From Vreelandella nanhaiensis (lineage in GTDB: Bacteria > Pseudomonadota > Gammaproteobacteria > Pseudomonadales > Halomonadaceae): a DNA stretch of 64,000 nt. Location: NCBI RefSeq assembly GCF_003990185.1, contig NZ_RZHF01000015.1:136-64135 (forward strand), read 5' to 3'. Positions 36,656 through 47,986 of the stretch are shown here, piece by piece; position 1 is the stretch's first letter; each line of letters starts with the position of its first letter. Below the pieces are notes generated by a model, which was not told where the DNA came from, made no database searches, and worked only from the letters and a program-made list of their open reading frames with translations. The position numbers and the translations under genes were made by a program.

Positions 36656-37219
36656 ATGCCGATAGTCCCTCAACAGCTGGTGATTCTTGATCGTGATGGT
36701 GTCATCAACCAAGATTCGGATGCTTACATCAAGTCACTTGAAGAGTGGATCCCCTACCCTTCTGCCATTGAGGCTATTGCCCGCCTTTCTCAGGCGGGCT
36801 TTACGGTGGCTGTGGCAACCAACCAGTCAGGTATTGCCCGTGGCTACTATGATGAAGCGGTACTTGCCGCTATGCACGCCCGCTTAAACACGCTGGTGGA
36901 AGCCGCTGGCGGCCATATTGCTCACATTGCTTATTGCCCCCATGGGCCTGATGATACGTGCAGCTGTCGAAAACCATTGCCTGGCTTACTGATTGAGATT
37001 CAAAAGCAGTTAGGCCTTTCTACGCTAGCGGGAAGCTGGATGGTGGGTGACAGTCTACGTGATCTACAAGCAGGTGAAGCCTGTGGCTGCCGGGTTGTGC
37101 TGGTTAAAACCGGCAAGGGTGATAAAACAAATGAAAAAGGCATAGGCTTAAGCAATGCGCTGATTCATACCGATTTGGCCGAATTCGCGGATGAACTTTT
37201 AAAGCTAAGAGCCTATTAA
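36656..37219 (+). CDS. gmhB: D-glycero-beta-D-manno-heptose-1,7-bisphosphate 7-phosphatase
   Basis: HAD-family phosphatase acting between the two HldE reactions in heptose synthesis. The 187-aa protein has VILDRDGVIN (nucleophile Asp12, acid Asp14), ATNQSGIARGYY, a zinc-binding CPHGPDDTCSCRKP loop and MVGDSLRDLQAG with the metal aspartate, all expected for GmhB. It follows the kinase-like gene by 11 bp. It completes the heptose set with hldE and hldD. Confidence 0.94.
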   Translation: MPIVPQQLVILDRDGVINQDSDAYIKSLEEWIPYPSAIEAIARLSQAGFTVAVATNQSGIARGYYDEAVLAAMHARLNTLVEAAGGHIAHIAYCPHGPDDTCSCRKPLPGLLIEIQKQLGLSTLAGSWMVGDSLRDLQAGEACGCRVVLVKTGKGDKTNEKGIGLSNALIHTDLAEFADELLKLRAY

Positions 37220-37260
37220 TCCCCACCTGTCACTTCGATTCCCAGGTTTATTCAAGCAAA

Positions 37261-37295
37261 AAAATGCCGCTGGCTTCCCAGCGGCATTTTGTTTT
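37261..37295. terminator. Bidirectional terminator between gmhB and gyrB
   Basis: A 13-bp perfect stem (AAAATGCCGCTGG and its complement, 37261-37273 and 37278-37290) with a CTTC loop is flanked by A- and T-runs on both sides, so it can stop transcripts from both converging genes. Confidence 0.88.
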
Positions 37296-37299
37296 TGGA

Positions 37300-37315
37300 T
37301 GTTTCACGTGAAACA
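37300..37315. other. parS site 3
   Basis: Perfect TGTTTCACGTGAAACA directly beside the bidirectional terminator and 13 bp from the gyrB stop. Confidence 0.93.
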
Positions 37316-37328
37316 GTAACCAGAGTTT

Positions 37329-39788
<2,460 letters not shown>

Positions 39789-40892
39789 CTACCCATCCTG
39801 CACCAACTGGCTAAGCCCCTGTTCGCCATGTTTCACGTGAAACATGCTTACGGCCGTTTCAGATTGCCACATATTCTGCAATGCGGCGGGTTCGACGCTG
39901 GTAATAAATGCTTGGCACTGCATCTTTTCAAGCAGCTGGCAAAAGCGCTGTCGATGCTGCGCGTCCAGTTCAGCGGGCAGATCATCGATTAAATAGATAC
40001 AGTGCCGCTGTGCTGTTCTTTCCAGAAACCGCCCTTGGGCAAGCTTTAAGGCGCTTACCACCAGCTTTTGCTGGCCTCTGGAAAGTACTTCTACTGCGGG
40101 TTGTTTATTAAGCCTGATGCGCAGATCGGCACGTTGAGGCCCCAATTGAGTAAAGCCCATTTGCTGATCTGTCGCTCGACTATCTTGGAGCACTTCACCA
40201 AGGCTACGCTGCTTATCCCATCCGCGGGCGTAGCCAAGCTTCAATCCCGGCAAAGGAAGTAGTACTTCAAGCGTTTCTTCAAATACAGGAAGAAACTCGC
40301 TGAACCACTCCATTCGAAGCCTATCGACCACGTCGCCCCATAGCGCCAGTTCCTGCTCCCAGGCAGTCATTTCCTGTGGATCTATTCTACCACGCCTGAG
40401 AAGCGCGTTCCGATGTTTCACTGCGCGCCGGGTACGCTTCCAAGCTTCCAGGAAGTCATGTTTCACGTGAAACACTCCCCAGTCAAAAAACTCACGCCTT
40501 CCTGCCGGCGAGCCTTCCAGAAGTCTGAAAGCATCGGGGTTAATCAACTGCAGCGGCATGGACTCAACCAATTCGGCCAGGCGTACATCCTTATCCCCGC
40601 GTAAACGCAACTCCAGCTCGCGCTGAGCCCTTAACCGGCGTACTCCTATGGAAACCTCCGGCTCCCCTTCCAGGCGCCCGTAAAGCGTCATATGTGGCAA
40701 ATCAGCCTGAATGGCATGCTTTAACTGACGGGTACGAAACGAGCGCCCCATGCCCAGAATATGTATGCCTTCCAGCAGGCTGGTTTTACCACTACCATTG
40801 CGCCCACTAATCACATTAATACCAGGAGACGGTTGCATATCAAGTGGCGCCAAGTTCCGCAAACCCTGGAAGTTAAGCTGTTTCAGACTCAT
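39789..40892 (-). CDS. recF: DNA replication and repair protein RecF
   Basis: SMC-like ATPase that loads RecA at gaps with RecO and RecR. The 367-aa protein has the Walker A loop GRNGSGKTS at residues 30-38, the signature LSRGQQKLVVSALKLAQG and Walker B YLIDDLPAELD. Two perfect parS sites lie in its frame: one encodes VFHVKH at about 140-145, the other MFHVKH at 350-355 close to the C-terminus. A strong hairpin separates it from dnaN. Confidence 0.96.
   Translation of the reverse strand: MSLKQLNFQGLRNLAPLDMQPSPGINVISGRNGSGKTSLLEGIHILGMGRSFRTRQLKHAIQADLPHMTLYGRLEGEPEVSIGVRRLRAQRELELRLRGDKDVRLAELVESMPLQLINPDAFRLLEGSPAGRREFFDWGVFHVKHDFLEAWKRTRRAVKHRNALLRRGRIDPQEMTAWEQELALWGDVVDRLRMEWFSEFLPVFEETLEVLLPLPGLKLGYARGWDKQRSLGEVLQDSRATDQQMGFTQLGPQRADLRIRLNKQPAVEVLSRGQQKLVVSALKLAQGRFLERTAQRHCIYLIDDLPAELDAQHRQRFCQLLEKMQCQAFITSVEPAALQNMWQSETAVSMFHVKHGEQGLSQLVQDG
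39829..39844. other. parS site 4, inside recF
   Basis: Perfect TGTTTCACGTGAAACA within the last 20 codons of recF. It encodes M-F-H-V-K-H. Confidence 0.93.
40459..40474. other. parS site 5, inside recF
   Basis: Perfect TGTTTCACGTGAAACA in the middle of recF, encoding V-F-H-V-K-H in a segment that is otherwise conserved (RRxFxDWG then FH). Confidence 0.93.
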
Positions 40893-40931
40893 ATAAACGC
40901 TCGGGTTAAAGGCGCAGCCAAACCATAAGAG

Positions 40932-40962
40932 AAAGCGGCGCTTCTGCTGCCAGAAGCGCCGC
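40932..40962 (-). terminator. Hairpin between dnaN and recF
   Basis: A perfect 12-bp GC-rich stem (40935-40946 and 40951-40962) with a 4-nt loop, followed on the minus strand by TTTCTCTT. It could be a partial terminator or processing site lowering recF and gyrB expression relative to dnaN. Confidence 0.6.
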
Positions 40963-40989
40963 CCTGTTCGGCATTAATCCAATGATCTA

Positions 40990-42093
40990 TTACAGGCGCA
41001 TGGGCATAACAACGTAAAGCGCATCGCCGCCGCCCGGCTCTTCAAGCAGCGCACTGCTATTGGGGTCGGCCAACGTCATCTGTACTCGGTCTTCGTTTAA
41101 TACCGAGAGCACATCCACCAGATAGCCCACGTTAAAGCCGACTTCCATCGCAGAGCCGTTGTACTCAACGGCAATGTTCTCTTCAGCCTCTTCCTGCTCG
41201 GGGTTATTGGCCATTACCTTGAGATTTCCTTCCTCCAGGTAGAGCCTCACACCACGATATTTCTCGTTAGATAGAATCGCCGTACGCGAGAGCACCTGAC
41301 GCAGCTCGGCTCGCTCGGCAATCAGTACCTTATCGCCATTACGCGGCACAACGCGCTCATAATCGGGGAACTTTCCGTCGATCAGCTTGGAGGTAAAAGT
41401 AAAGTCGCCTGTATGCGCCCTCACATGGGTTGAACCCAACGTCAGGCTGACCGGCTCATCACTGTCATCAAGTAGCCTTGAAAGCTCTAGAATCCCCTTG
41501 CGCGGTACAATCAGCTTTTGCGACTGGCTAACGGCCACCTCTACCGGGCGTGAACACATCGCCAGGCGATGCCCGTCGGTGGCCACCGTCCGCAACAGAT
41601 TACTTTGAATTTCCAGCAGCATGCCATTGAGGTAATAACGGACATCCTGCTGAGCCATGGCAAACGAGGTGGCTTCAATCAGGTGTTTTAACGTCCCCCG
41701 CGGAACGCTTAGCTCCTGACTACCGTCGCCATCTTCAATATTGGGAAATTCGGCGACCGGCAGGGTGGAAAGCGTAAACCGTGAACGGCCGCTGCGTAGT
41801 ACCGCGCGTCCATCCTCTACCGCCAGCTGAATCTCAGATTGATCGGGCAGTGATTTACAAATATCCATCAGCTTGCGCGCAGGCACAGTGGCAGCGCCGG
41901 GCTGGTCAACCTGGCTTGCCACTGTTCGCCCAATAAGCTCGACTTCAAGGTCAGTACCGGTCAATGCAACCTGGTCACCTTCCACTTGTATCAGTACGTT
42001 TGAGAGTACAGGCAGCGTTTGGCGCCGCTCTACCACGCCCGCCACCAGAGTCAGCGGGCGTAGTAACGCTTCTCGGGAAATTGAAAATTTCAT
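40990..42093 (-). CDS. dnaN: DNA polymerase III subunit beta (sliding clamp)
   Basis: A 367-aa clamp protein (E. coli 366). It starts MKFSISREALLRPL and has the three repeated clamp domains, with FTLSTLPVAEFP, RYYLNGMLLEI and a C-terminal YVVMPMRL typical of beta clamps. CGGAG 6 nt before the ATG at 42093 sets the start; the ATG at 42099 is too close to it. Follows dnaA by 57 bp. Confidence 0.97.
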   Translation of the reverse strand: MKFSISREALLRPLTLVAGVVERRQTLPVLSNVLIQVEGDQVALTGTDLEVELIGRTVASQVDQPGAATVPARKLMDICKSLPDQSEIQLAVEDGRAVLRSGRSRFTLSTLPVAEFPNIEDGDGSQELSVPRGTLKHLIEATSFAMAQQDVRYYLNGMLLEIQSNLLRTVATDGHRLAMCSRPVEVAVSQSQKLIVPRKGILELSRLLDDSDEPVSLTLGSTHVRAHTGDFTFTSKLIDGKFPDYERVVPRNGDKVLIAERAELRQVLSRTAILSNEKYRGVRLYLEEGNLKVMANNPEQEEAEENIAVEYNGSAMEVGFNVGYLVDVLSVLNEDRVQMTLADPNSSALLEEPGGGDALYVVMPMRL

Positions 42094-42150
42094 CAACACT
42101 CCGGTTTATATCCTGAAAACCTGCCGCTGGCAGGCCTATCCCTTGGATGG

Positions 42151-43614
42151 TTAGCTTGTTAATAGGCGCAGCAGATTTTTATAATCTTCGCGAATATCCG
42201 CGCTTTCCTCTTGCAGGGCTTTTACCTTGCGGCAGGCATGCAACACTGTTGTGTGATCACGACCGCCAAATGCATCGCCGATTTCCGGCAAACTGTGGTT
42301 GGTCAGTTCCTTGGCCAAGGCCATGGCCACCTGCCGAGGACGCGCCACTGAACGTGAGCGCCGCTTCGATAGTAAATCCGCGACCTTAATCTTGTAATAC
42401 TCGGCTACCGTGCGCTGAATATTATCCACACCCACCTGCTTGTCTTGAAGGGCAAGCAGGTCCTTTAACGACTCACGGATAAAGTCCTGGTTAATAGGCT
42501 TACCCATAAAGTGCGAGTCGGCAATGACCTTCTTCAGAGCGCCTTCGAGTTCACGCACGTTGGAGCGGATTTTCTGAGCAATAAAGAAAGCAGCATCATG
42601 GGGCAGATCGACCTTGGCCTGGTCGGCTTTCTTCATCAAGATGGCCACTCGGGTCTCAAGCTCCGGCGGCTCGATCGCCACCGTCAAACCCCATCCAAAG
42701 CGCGACTTCAGGCGCTCCTCGACACCACTGATCTCCTTTGGATAACGATCAGAGGTAAGGATCATCTGCTGGCCACCTTCCAATAATGCATTGAACGTGT
42801 GGAAAAACTCTTCTTGAGAGCGCTCCTTGCCAGCAAAAAACTGAATATCATCAATAAGTAAAGCATCAACGCTTCGATAGAAGCGCTTGAAATCGTTGAT
42901 CGCGTTAAGCTGAAGCGCCTTGACCATATCCGCAACAAAACGCTCTGAATGCAGGTAAACCACCCGGGCATTTTCCCGGCGGCCAGCCAGCGCATTACCC
43001 ACCGCATGCATTAAGTGCGTTTTACCCAGACCTACCCCGCCGTAGAGAAACAAGGGGTTATAGGCACCGCCCGGGTTCTCCGAGACCTGCCGAGAAGCCG
43101 CCCGGGCCAGTTGGTTGGATTTACCTTCAACAAAGGTATCAAACGTAAAATTCGGATTAAGTCCACTGCCGTGCTTGAGGCTACCTTCGACTTGCACCTG
43201 ACGCTCATTGGTACGCCGACGTGGCGCTTCTTCACGCTCACGCAGCTGGTCGATCTCACGCTCATCGGCAATATCTCCACGCGGAGGTGTATGCACAGAA
43301 GGCGCAGAGGTGGCGGCGGAAACCGGATTGCCCAAATCACGTGGTTGAGGCGCAGGTGCCGCCGGGCGGCGGCTACCAACGGTCAGACTTACCTTGGGTG
43401 GTTTAGACGGCGCAAGCTCACGAATCAGCTCACTGATCCGCTTGGCGTACTTGTCACTCACCCAGTCGCGCACAAAGCGGTTAGGCGCCAGTAAGCGCAG
43501 CTCATTGGACTCTCCTTCTTCTGCCTGCAAGGGACGTATCCAGGTATTGAATTGTTGTGAATTCAATTCGTCCTGCAGGTAGTCCAGGCACTGTTGCCAA
43601 AGCGCGAGTGACAC
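42151..43614 (-). CDS. dnaA: Chromosomal replication initiator protein DnaA
   Basis: AAA+ initiator, 487 aa, GTG start with GGTGAG upstream. Domain I ([25 protein letters not shown]) is at the N-terminus, a low-complexity linker at about 80-150, then domain III with Walker A GGVGLGKT at 192-199 and Walker [14 protein letters not shown]. Domain IV has the box-binding helix-turn-helix [15 protein letters not shown]. The promoter region contains a DnaA box overlapping the predicted -35, so autoregulation is likely. Confidence 0.98.
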   Translation of the reverse strand: MSLALWQQCLDYLQDELNSQQFNTWIRPLQAEEGESNELRLLAPNRFVRDWVSDKYAKRISELIRELAPSKPPKVSLTVGSRRPAAPAPQPRDLGNPVSAATSAPSVHTPPRGDIADEREIDQLREREEAPRRRTNERQVQVEGSLKHGSGLNPNFTFDTFVEGKSNQLARAASRQVSENPGGAYNPLFLYGGVGLGKTHLMHAVGNALAGRRENARVVYLHSERFVADMVKALQLNAINDFKRFYRSVDALLIDDIQFFAGKERSQEEFFHTFNALLEGGQQMILTSDRYPKEISGVEERLKSRFGWGLTVAIEPPELETRVAILMKKADQAKVDLPHDAAFFIAQKIRSNVRELEGALKKVIADSHFMGKPINQDFIRESLKDLLALQDKQVGVDNIQRTVAEYYKIKVADLLSKRRSRSVARPRQVAMALAKELTNHSLPEIGDAFGGRDHTTVLHACRKVKALQEESADIREDYKNLLRLLTS

Positions 43615-43645
43615 TCATCTCACCATCAGTTGAAAACGGCCGACC

Positions 43646-43676
43646 ATTGTAGCGCTCTAGAGCTTGGTTATCCACA
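43646..43676 (-). promoter_or_regulatory. Putative dnaA promoter overlapped by a DnaA box
   Basis: On the minus strand TACAAT (43651-43646) is a good -10. The consensus DnaA box TTATCCACA (plus strand 43668-43676) covers the -35 position, which would let DnaA repress its own gene. Confidence 0.55.
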
Positions 43677-43940
43677 TGGGTTTGGCTATCAATTTGTGCC
43701 TGTGGACAACTTCCCATGAGCACGTGGGACAACCTTCTGAAGACATGGGGACAGACCCATTTTTGGGGTTTTTTCATATTGCTACTCACACCAAACTAAC
43801 AGCTTATCGGCCGTTTATTCTATACTTATGCACACTGTTTTTATAATTTTAGCAATTTGATAAACATAAGAAATAACTACTTATCCACAAATAGTATCCC
43901 CACTATTAATAACAACATCATTTAAATACCTTAACTAGTA
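43668..43940. other. Candidate oriC: DnaA boxes and AT-rich stretch in the dnaA-rpmH gap
   Basis: The 534-bp gap has three boxes matching TTATNCACA (43668-43676, 43826-43834, 43881-43889) and one near match (TGTGGACAA, 43701-43709). Sequence from about 43835 to 43940 is strongly AT-rich and could serve as the unwinding element. Genes diverge from this gap, with dnaA-dnaN-recF-gyrB to the left and rpmH-rnpA-yidC-mnmE to the right. The arrangement matches Pseudomonas origins. Confidence 0.7.
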
Positions 43941-44024
43941 ATAGTAGTTGTCTAAGCCATGAACGATGAAATATAACCGGGCCGATGCCCATTGCCTTTT
44001 TGTTGGTTTTTATGCAAGGAAAAA

Positions 44025-44053
44025 TTGCACCCGACGCGGGAAGTCTCTACAAT
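44025..44053 (+). promoter_or_regulatory. rpmH promoter
   Basis: TTGCAC (44025-44030), 17 bp, TACAAT (44048-44053): a strong sigma-70 promoter about 95 bp before the rpmH start. Confidence 0.75.
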
Positions 44054-44148
44054 TTCCGGTCTTGAATTGAAACTCCCCGGCTAGTTTCCTCACTGGACCG
44101 GGTCTTTTGGATTCACATCCGTCCTAAACCACGTGGGAATTACGAGTT

Positions 44149-44283
44149 ATGAAACGCACTTTTCAACCCAGCGTTCTCAAACGCAAGCGCACGCATGGCT
44201 TCCGTGCTCGCATGGCAACCAAAAACGGCCGTGCCGTTATCTCGCGCCGCCGTGCGAAAGGCCGCAAGCGTCTGAGCGCCTGA
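44149..44283 (+). CDS. rpmH: 50S ribosomal protein L34
   Basis: A 44-aa highly basic ribosomal protein. The translation begins [20 protein letters not shown] and ends [12 protein letters not shown], the standard L34 sequence. It lies between the candidate origin and rnpA, as in almost all bacteria. A good promoter lies upstream. Confidence 0.98.
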   Translation: MKRTFQPSVLKRKRTHGFRARMATKNGRAVISRRRAKGRKRLSA

Positions 44284-44296
44284 TTTCAGATTGCGT

Positions 44297-44698
44297 GTGC
44301 CGTCTCAAGGCTTTCCCCGGTGTTTACGTCTTTTAAACGCCGGGGATTTTAGTCACGTGTTTGAACAGGCCGACCTCAAAGTGCATGGTAAAGGTATGAT
44401 GGCGCTAGCGCGCATGAGTACCCGGGGCTATCCCCGCATTGGACTGGTGGTCAGCAAGAAAAATGTAAAGCGCGCTGTAGATCGCAACCGCTTTAAGCGT
44501 CTTGTCCGAGAATCCGCCAGGCTTCGGCAGCATCACCTTCCCTCTATGGATATTGTGATACTAGCCAAGCGCGGTGTGCAGGATATCGATAACGAAACGC
44601 TTAACCGCCAGCTACATGGCATGTGGAAACGCCTTCAGCGTGACGCCCAGACGGTATCAGTTGCACCGCCGCTTGATGGCGTAACACGTGACACTTGA
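44297..44698 (+). CDS. rnpA: Ribonuclease P protein component
   Basis: Protein cofactor of RNase P for tRNA 5' maturation. The 133-aa product has FPRCLRLLNAGDFSHVFEQ and the RNA-binding signature KKNVKRAVDRNRFKRLVRES. A GTG at 44297 places FP at residues 6-7 exactly as in E. coli RnpA; a TTG at 44291 is the alternative. It starts 13 bp after rpmH. The usual next gene, yidD, is not present. Confidence 0.94.
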   Translation: MPSQGFPRCLRLLNAGDFSHVFEQADLKVHGKGMMALARMSTRGYPRIGLVVSKKNVKRAVDRNRFKRLVRESARLRQHHLPSMDIVILAKRGVQDIDNETLNRQLHGMWKRLQRDAQTVSVAPPLDGVTRDT

Positions 44699-44723
44699 CG
44701 ACACATCTCGCCGCTCGACCTCG

Positions 44724-44744
44724 GCCTGCCGCTTGGCAGGCTTT
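44724..44744 (+). terminator. Hairpin between rnpA and yidC
   Basis: GCCTGCC, GCTT loop, GGCAGGC followed by TTTCG. A weak terminator or RNA-processing hairpin in the 115-bp gap where yidD would be expected. Confidence 0.45.
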
Positions 44745-44813
44745 CGTGTGTCATGGGTCGAGTAAATGACACTGCGCCATTAGCATGTTCATCACCCAGC
44801 GGGCAGAACCCTC

Positions 44814-46502
44814 ATGGACGTAAAAAGACTTCTATTACTGATTCCACTGGCAGTACTTGCCTATCTACTGGTTATTCAGTGGAATCAGGATTATGGGCCG
44901 ACAGATTACGACTCGACGCCTGAAATTACCCAAAGCAGTAGCAATGCACCCTTAGCCAATGCAGAAAGCGGTAACGACCTGGCGGTTCCGTCAACGTCTG
45001 CACCGAACAATGCAGTGGGCGAAGGACTGGCTGGCGACACGGAAAGCGAAACCTCAAGCCGTGACTTTATCGCGGTTACCACCAATGTACTCGACGTGCG
45101 CATTGATCCGCACGGCGGTGACATCGTTTATGCCGCCCTGCCCCAGCACAAGATGACGCTGGATACTGAGCGAAACTACGTGTTGCTCTCAGACAACGCC
45201 ACGCGCAGCTACGTGGCACGCTCTGGCTTACAGCTGGACGGACAGGCAAGCCGCATCGCCTTCACCCCAGAAAGCAATGCCTACAGCCTTGCCGATGACC
45301 AAGATCAGCTGAATGTTGACCTGCGTGCCGACGTTAATGGTGTTGAGGTGATCAAGCGTCTGACGTTTGAGCGTGACAACTACGCCGTCGACGTCAATTA
45401 CTATATTGCCAATAATACCGATGCGCCGGTAAGCGCTCGCTTTATTGGTCAGTTGGCACGTGATAACAGCCCCGACCCTTCAAGCGGCGTTGCCTTGGGC
45501 ATGAACTCCTATATTGGGGCGGCCTACTCCACGCCTGACGCACGTTATGAAAAGATCGATTTCGAAGATATTCGAAACCGCAACTTTGAAAACCGTGAAG
45601 CGCAAGGCGGCTGGATTGCGATTATTCAGCACTACTTCGTATCCGCCTGGGCGCCGTCCCAAGACCAGCAAAACCTTTACTACGTCACCACTGATTCAAG
45701 TGGCCGTAACGTTGTCGCTTTTGCTGGCCCTACCAGCAATATCGCGGCGGAAGGGGAAGCAACGCTTGGCGCAACGCTCTATATGGGCCCCAAGGTTCAG
45801 GATTACCTTGAACAGGTAGCCCCTAACCTGCGCCTGACCGTTGACTATGGCTGGCTGTGGTTTATTGCCAACCCGCTGTTCTGGCTGCTGGATAAGATCC
45901 ACGACATCGTGGGTAACTGGGGCTGGTCGATCGTTCTGCTGACGGTAGTGGTTAAACTGGTGCTCTTCCCGCTGTCTGCCAAGGCTTACAAGTCCATGGC
46001 ACGCATGCGCAAGTTGGGCCCGGAAATGCAGCGTCTTAAAGAGATGTATGGCGATGATCGTCAGAAAATGTCTCAAGAGATGATGAAGTTCTACCAGAAG
46101 GAGAAGATCAATCCTTTGGGTGGCTGCTTACCGATTGTGATCCAGATGCCGGTCTTTATCGCGCTGTACTGGATGCTGCTGGAATCCGTTGAGCTGCGCC
46201 ACGCGCCGTTTATCTTCTGGATTCAGGATCTATCGATCAAAGATCCGTACTTCATCCTGCCGATTCTGATGGGTGTATCCATGTTTGTTCAGCAAATGCT
46301 GAACCCGACACCGCCGGACCCCATGCAGGCGAAGATCATGAAGATGCTGCCGATCATCTTCACCTTCTTCTTCCTGTGGTTCCCGGCTGGCCTGGTTATC
46401 TACTGGGTGGTCAACAACATCATCTCGGTGGCGCAGCAGTACTTTATTACCAAGCGTATCGAGAAAGACCCGAGCGTCGGCAAGGGATTACGAACCAAGT
46501 AA
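44814..46502 (+). CDS. yidC: Membrane protein insertase YidC
   Basis: A 562-aa insertase (E. coli 548). It has the N-terminal anchor ([23 protein letters not shown]), a large periplasmic domain (about 60-340) starting after an acidic low-complexity stretch, and the five-helix insertase core with [64 protein letters not shown] and the final [16 protein letters not shown]. The positively charged groove arginine lies in the first core helices region. A terminator follows. Confidence 0.97.
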   Translation: MDVKRLLLLIPLAVLAYLLVIQWNQDYGPTDYDSTPEITQSSSNAPLANAESGNDLAVPSTSAPNNAVGEGLAGDTESETSSRDFIAVTTNVLDVRIDPHGGDIVYAALPQHKMTLDTERNYVLLSDNATRSYVARSGLQLDGQASRIAFTPESNAYSLADDQDQLNVDLRADVNGVEVIKRLTFERDNYAVDVNYYIANNTDAPVSARFIGQLARDNSPDPSSGVALGMNSYIGAAYSTPDARYEKIDFEDIRNRNFENREAQGGWIAIIQHYFVSAWAPSQDQQNLYYVTTDSSGRNVVAFAGPTSNIAAEGEATLGATLYMGPKVQDYLEQVAPNLRLTVDYGWLWFIANPLFWLLDKIHDIVGNWGWSIVLLTVVVKLVLFPLSAKAYKSMARMRKLGPEMQRLKEMYGDDRQKMSQEMMKFYQKEKINPLGGCLPIVIQMPVFIALYWMLLESVELRHAPFIFWIQDLSIKDPYFILPILMGVSMFVQQMLNPTPPDPMQAKIMKMLPIIFTFFFLWFPAGLVIYWVVNNIISVAQQYFITKRIEKDPSVGKGLRTK

Positions 46503-46519
46503 TCCTCCGCTTACGCAAT

Positions 46520-46554
46520 CAGACCCCCGCCTTCGTGCGGGGGTCTGGCGTTTT
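46520..46554 (+). terminator. Intrinsic terminator after yidC
   Basis: An 11-bp GC-rich perfect stem (CAGACCCCCGC and complement, 46520-46530 and 46537-46547), 6-nt loop, then GCGTTTT. Confidence 0.75.
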
Positions 46555-46600
46555 AAAGACGACAAATTCACAATGCATGTATCTATCAACGAGGCGCGTC

Positions 46601-47971
46601 ATGGCTGAACGACTTTATACTCAGGATACAATTACCGCGCTGGCCACACCGCCCGGCCGTGGCGGCGTGGGCATCATTCGTGTCTCAGGGCCTGCCTGCC
46701 GCGCTATCGCTGAGGCCGTACTTGGCCATTGCCCAGCACCTCGCCATGCTCACCACGGCCCTTTCAAGGGCGCTGACGGCATTATTGATGAAGGCATAGC
46801 CCTGCTGTTCAACGGCCCCCATTCGTTTACCGGCGAAGACGTGCTGGAATTACAGGGCCACGGCGGCCCAATCATCATGGACATGCTGCTGGAACGCTGT
46901 GTGGCCCTAGGGGCACGGCTCGCCCGCCCCGGCGAGTTCTCCGAGCGTGCCTTTCTCAACGACAAGCTCGATCTTGCTCAGGCCGAGGCGATTGCCGATC
47001 TGATCGACGCGACCTCGCGCTCGGCGGCGGAAAACGCCGTGCGCTCGCTTCAGGGCGAGTTCTCAAGTCGTGTATCGGCACTGGTCACAAGGCTTATTGA
47101 ACTGCGTGTGTATGTCGAAGCCGCAATCGACTTCCCGGAAGAGGAGATTGACTTTCTCGCCGATGGTCATGTGGCAAAGCACCTGACGGGCGTTCAACAG
47201 GCGCTTAGTGAGGTACGCAAGGCAGCGGGCCAAGGCGCGCTTTTGCGTGAAGGCATGAGCGTGGTGATTGCCGGACGCCCCAATGCGGGTAAATCAAGCC
47301 TCTTGAATGCTCTTACCGAGCAGGATACGGCCATCGTGACCGATATCGCCGGCACCACCCGGGACGTACTGCGAGAGTACATCCATATTGATGGAATGCC
47401 GCTGCATATCATCGATACGGCAGGCCTTCGTGATACGCCAGATGCCGTAGAGAAGATTGGCGTTGCCCGCGCCTGGGATGAAATCGAAAAGGCTGACCGT
47501 GTGCTGCTCTTGGTCGATGCGTCCACTACAGAAGCAACGGATCCGATGGCGATTTGGCCCGAGTTTGTAGCGAGGCTTCCTGACCAGAGCCGATTGACAC
47601 TGGTGCGCAACAAGATCGATACCAGTGACGAACCCGCCGGAATTGATTTATCCACAACCACCCCGACACTGCGTCTGTCAGCCAAGACCGGTGCCGGTGT
47701 GGATAACTTAAAAAGCCACCTGAAGAGCGTAATGGGCTTTGCCGCCACTACCGAGGGCCGCTTCTCCGCTAGGCGACGCCACCTGGATGCGCTTGACCGT
47801 GCTATGGCAGCACTTGAAGCAGGACGCGCCCAGTTGGATGGCTATGGTGCTGGCGAGCTCTTGGCTGAAGACCTGCGCGATGCCCAGCAGGCGCTCGGCG
47901 AGATCACCGGAGAATTCAGCGCTGATGATCTGCTCGGCGAGATTTTCGGCAGCTTCTGTATTGGGAAGTAG
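46601..47971 (+). CDS. mnmE: tRNA uridine-5-carboxymethylaminomethyl modification GTPase
   Basis: GTPase acting with MnmG to modify wobble uridine 34. The 456-aa protein begins [30 protein letters not shown] (folate-binding TrmE-N domain), has the P-loop GRPNAGKS at 225-232, the DIAGTTRD switch and DTAGLRDT, and ends in the invariant CIGK. GAGG lies 8 nt before ATG 46601; the frame is open further upstream inside yidC but that part is not MnmE-like. Its partner mnmG is about 15.7 kb downstream. Confidence 0.97.
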   Translation: MAERLYTQDTITALATPPGRGGVGIIRVSGPACRAIAEAVLGHCPAPRHAHHGPFKGADGIIDEGIALLFNGPHSFTGEDVLELQGHGGPIIMDMLLERCVALGARLARPGEFSERAFLNDKLDLAQAEAIADLIDATSRSAAENAVRSLQGEFSSRVSALVTRLIELRVYVEAAIDFPEEEIDFLADGHVAKHLTGVQQALSEVRKAAGQGALLREGMSVVIAGRPNAGKSSLLNALTEQDTAIVTDIAGTTRDVLREYIHIDGMPLHIIDTAGLRDTPDAVEKIGVARAWDEIEKADRVLLLVDASTTEATDPMAIWPEFVARLPDQSRLTLVRNKIDTSDEPAGIDLSTTTPTLRLSAKTGAGVDNLKSHLKSVMGFAATTEGRFSARRRHLDALDRAMAALEAGRAQLDGYGAGELLAEDLRDAQQALGEITGEFSADDLLGEIFGSFCIGK

Positions 47972-47986
47972 AACCTGCAAGGGGCG

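Noticed and set aside
36656-37219. Histidinol-phosphatase identity for the HAD protein
   Set aside because: Zinc-loop cysteines are shared with HisB-N, but the single-domain length and the setting among LPS heptose genes favour GmhB.
44121-44126. CACGTG sequences outside the five parS sites (for example near 43722, 44121 and 60631)
   Set aside because: Only the central hexamer matches; the flanking TGTTT and AAACA arms are absent, so these are not parS.
47194-47748. 184-codon minus-strand ORF opposite mnmE
   Set aside because: Antisense of the mnmE GTPase domain; Ser/Arg/Thr-rich shadow without signals.
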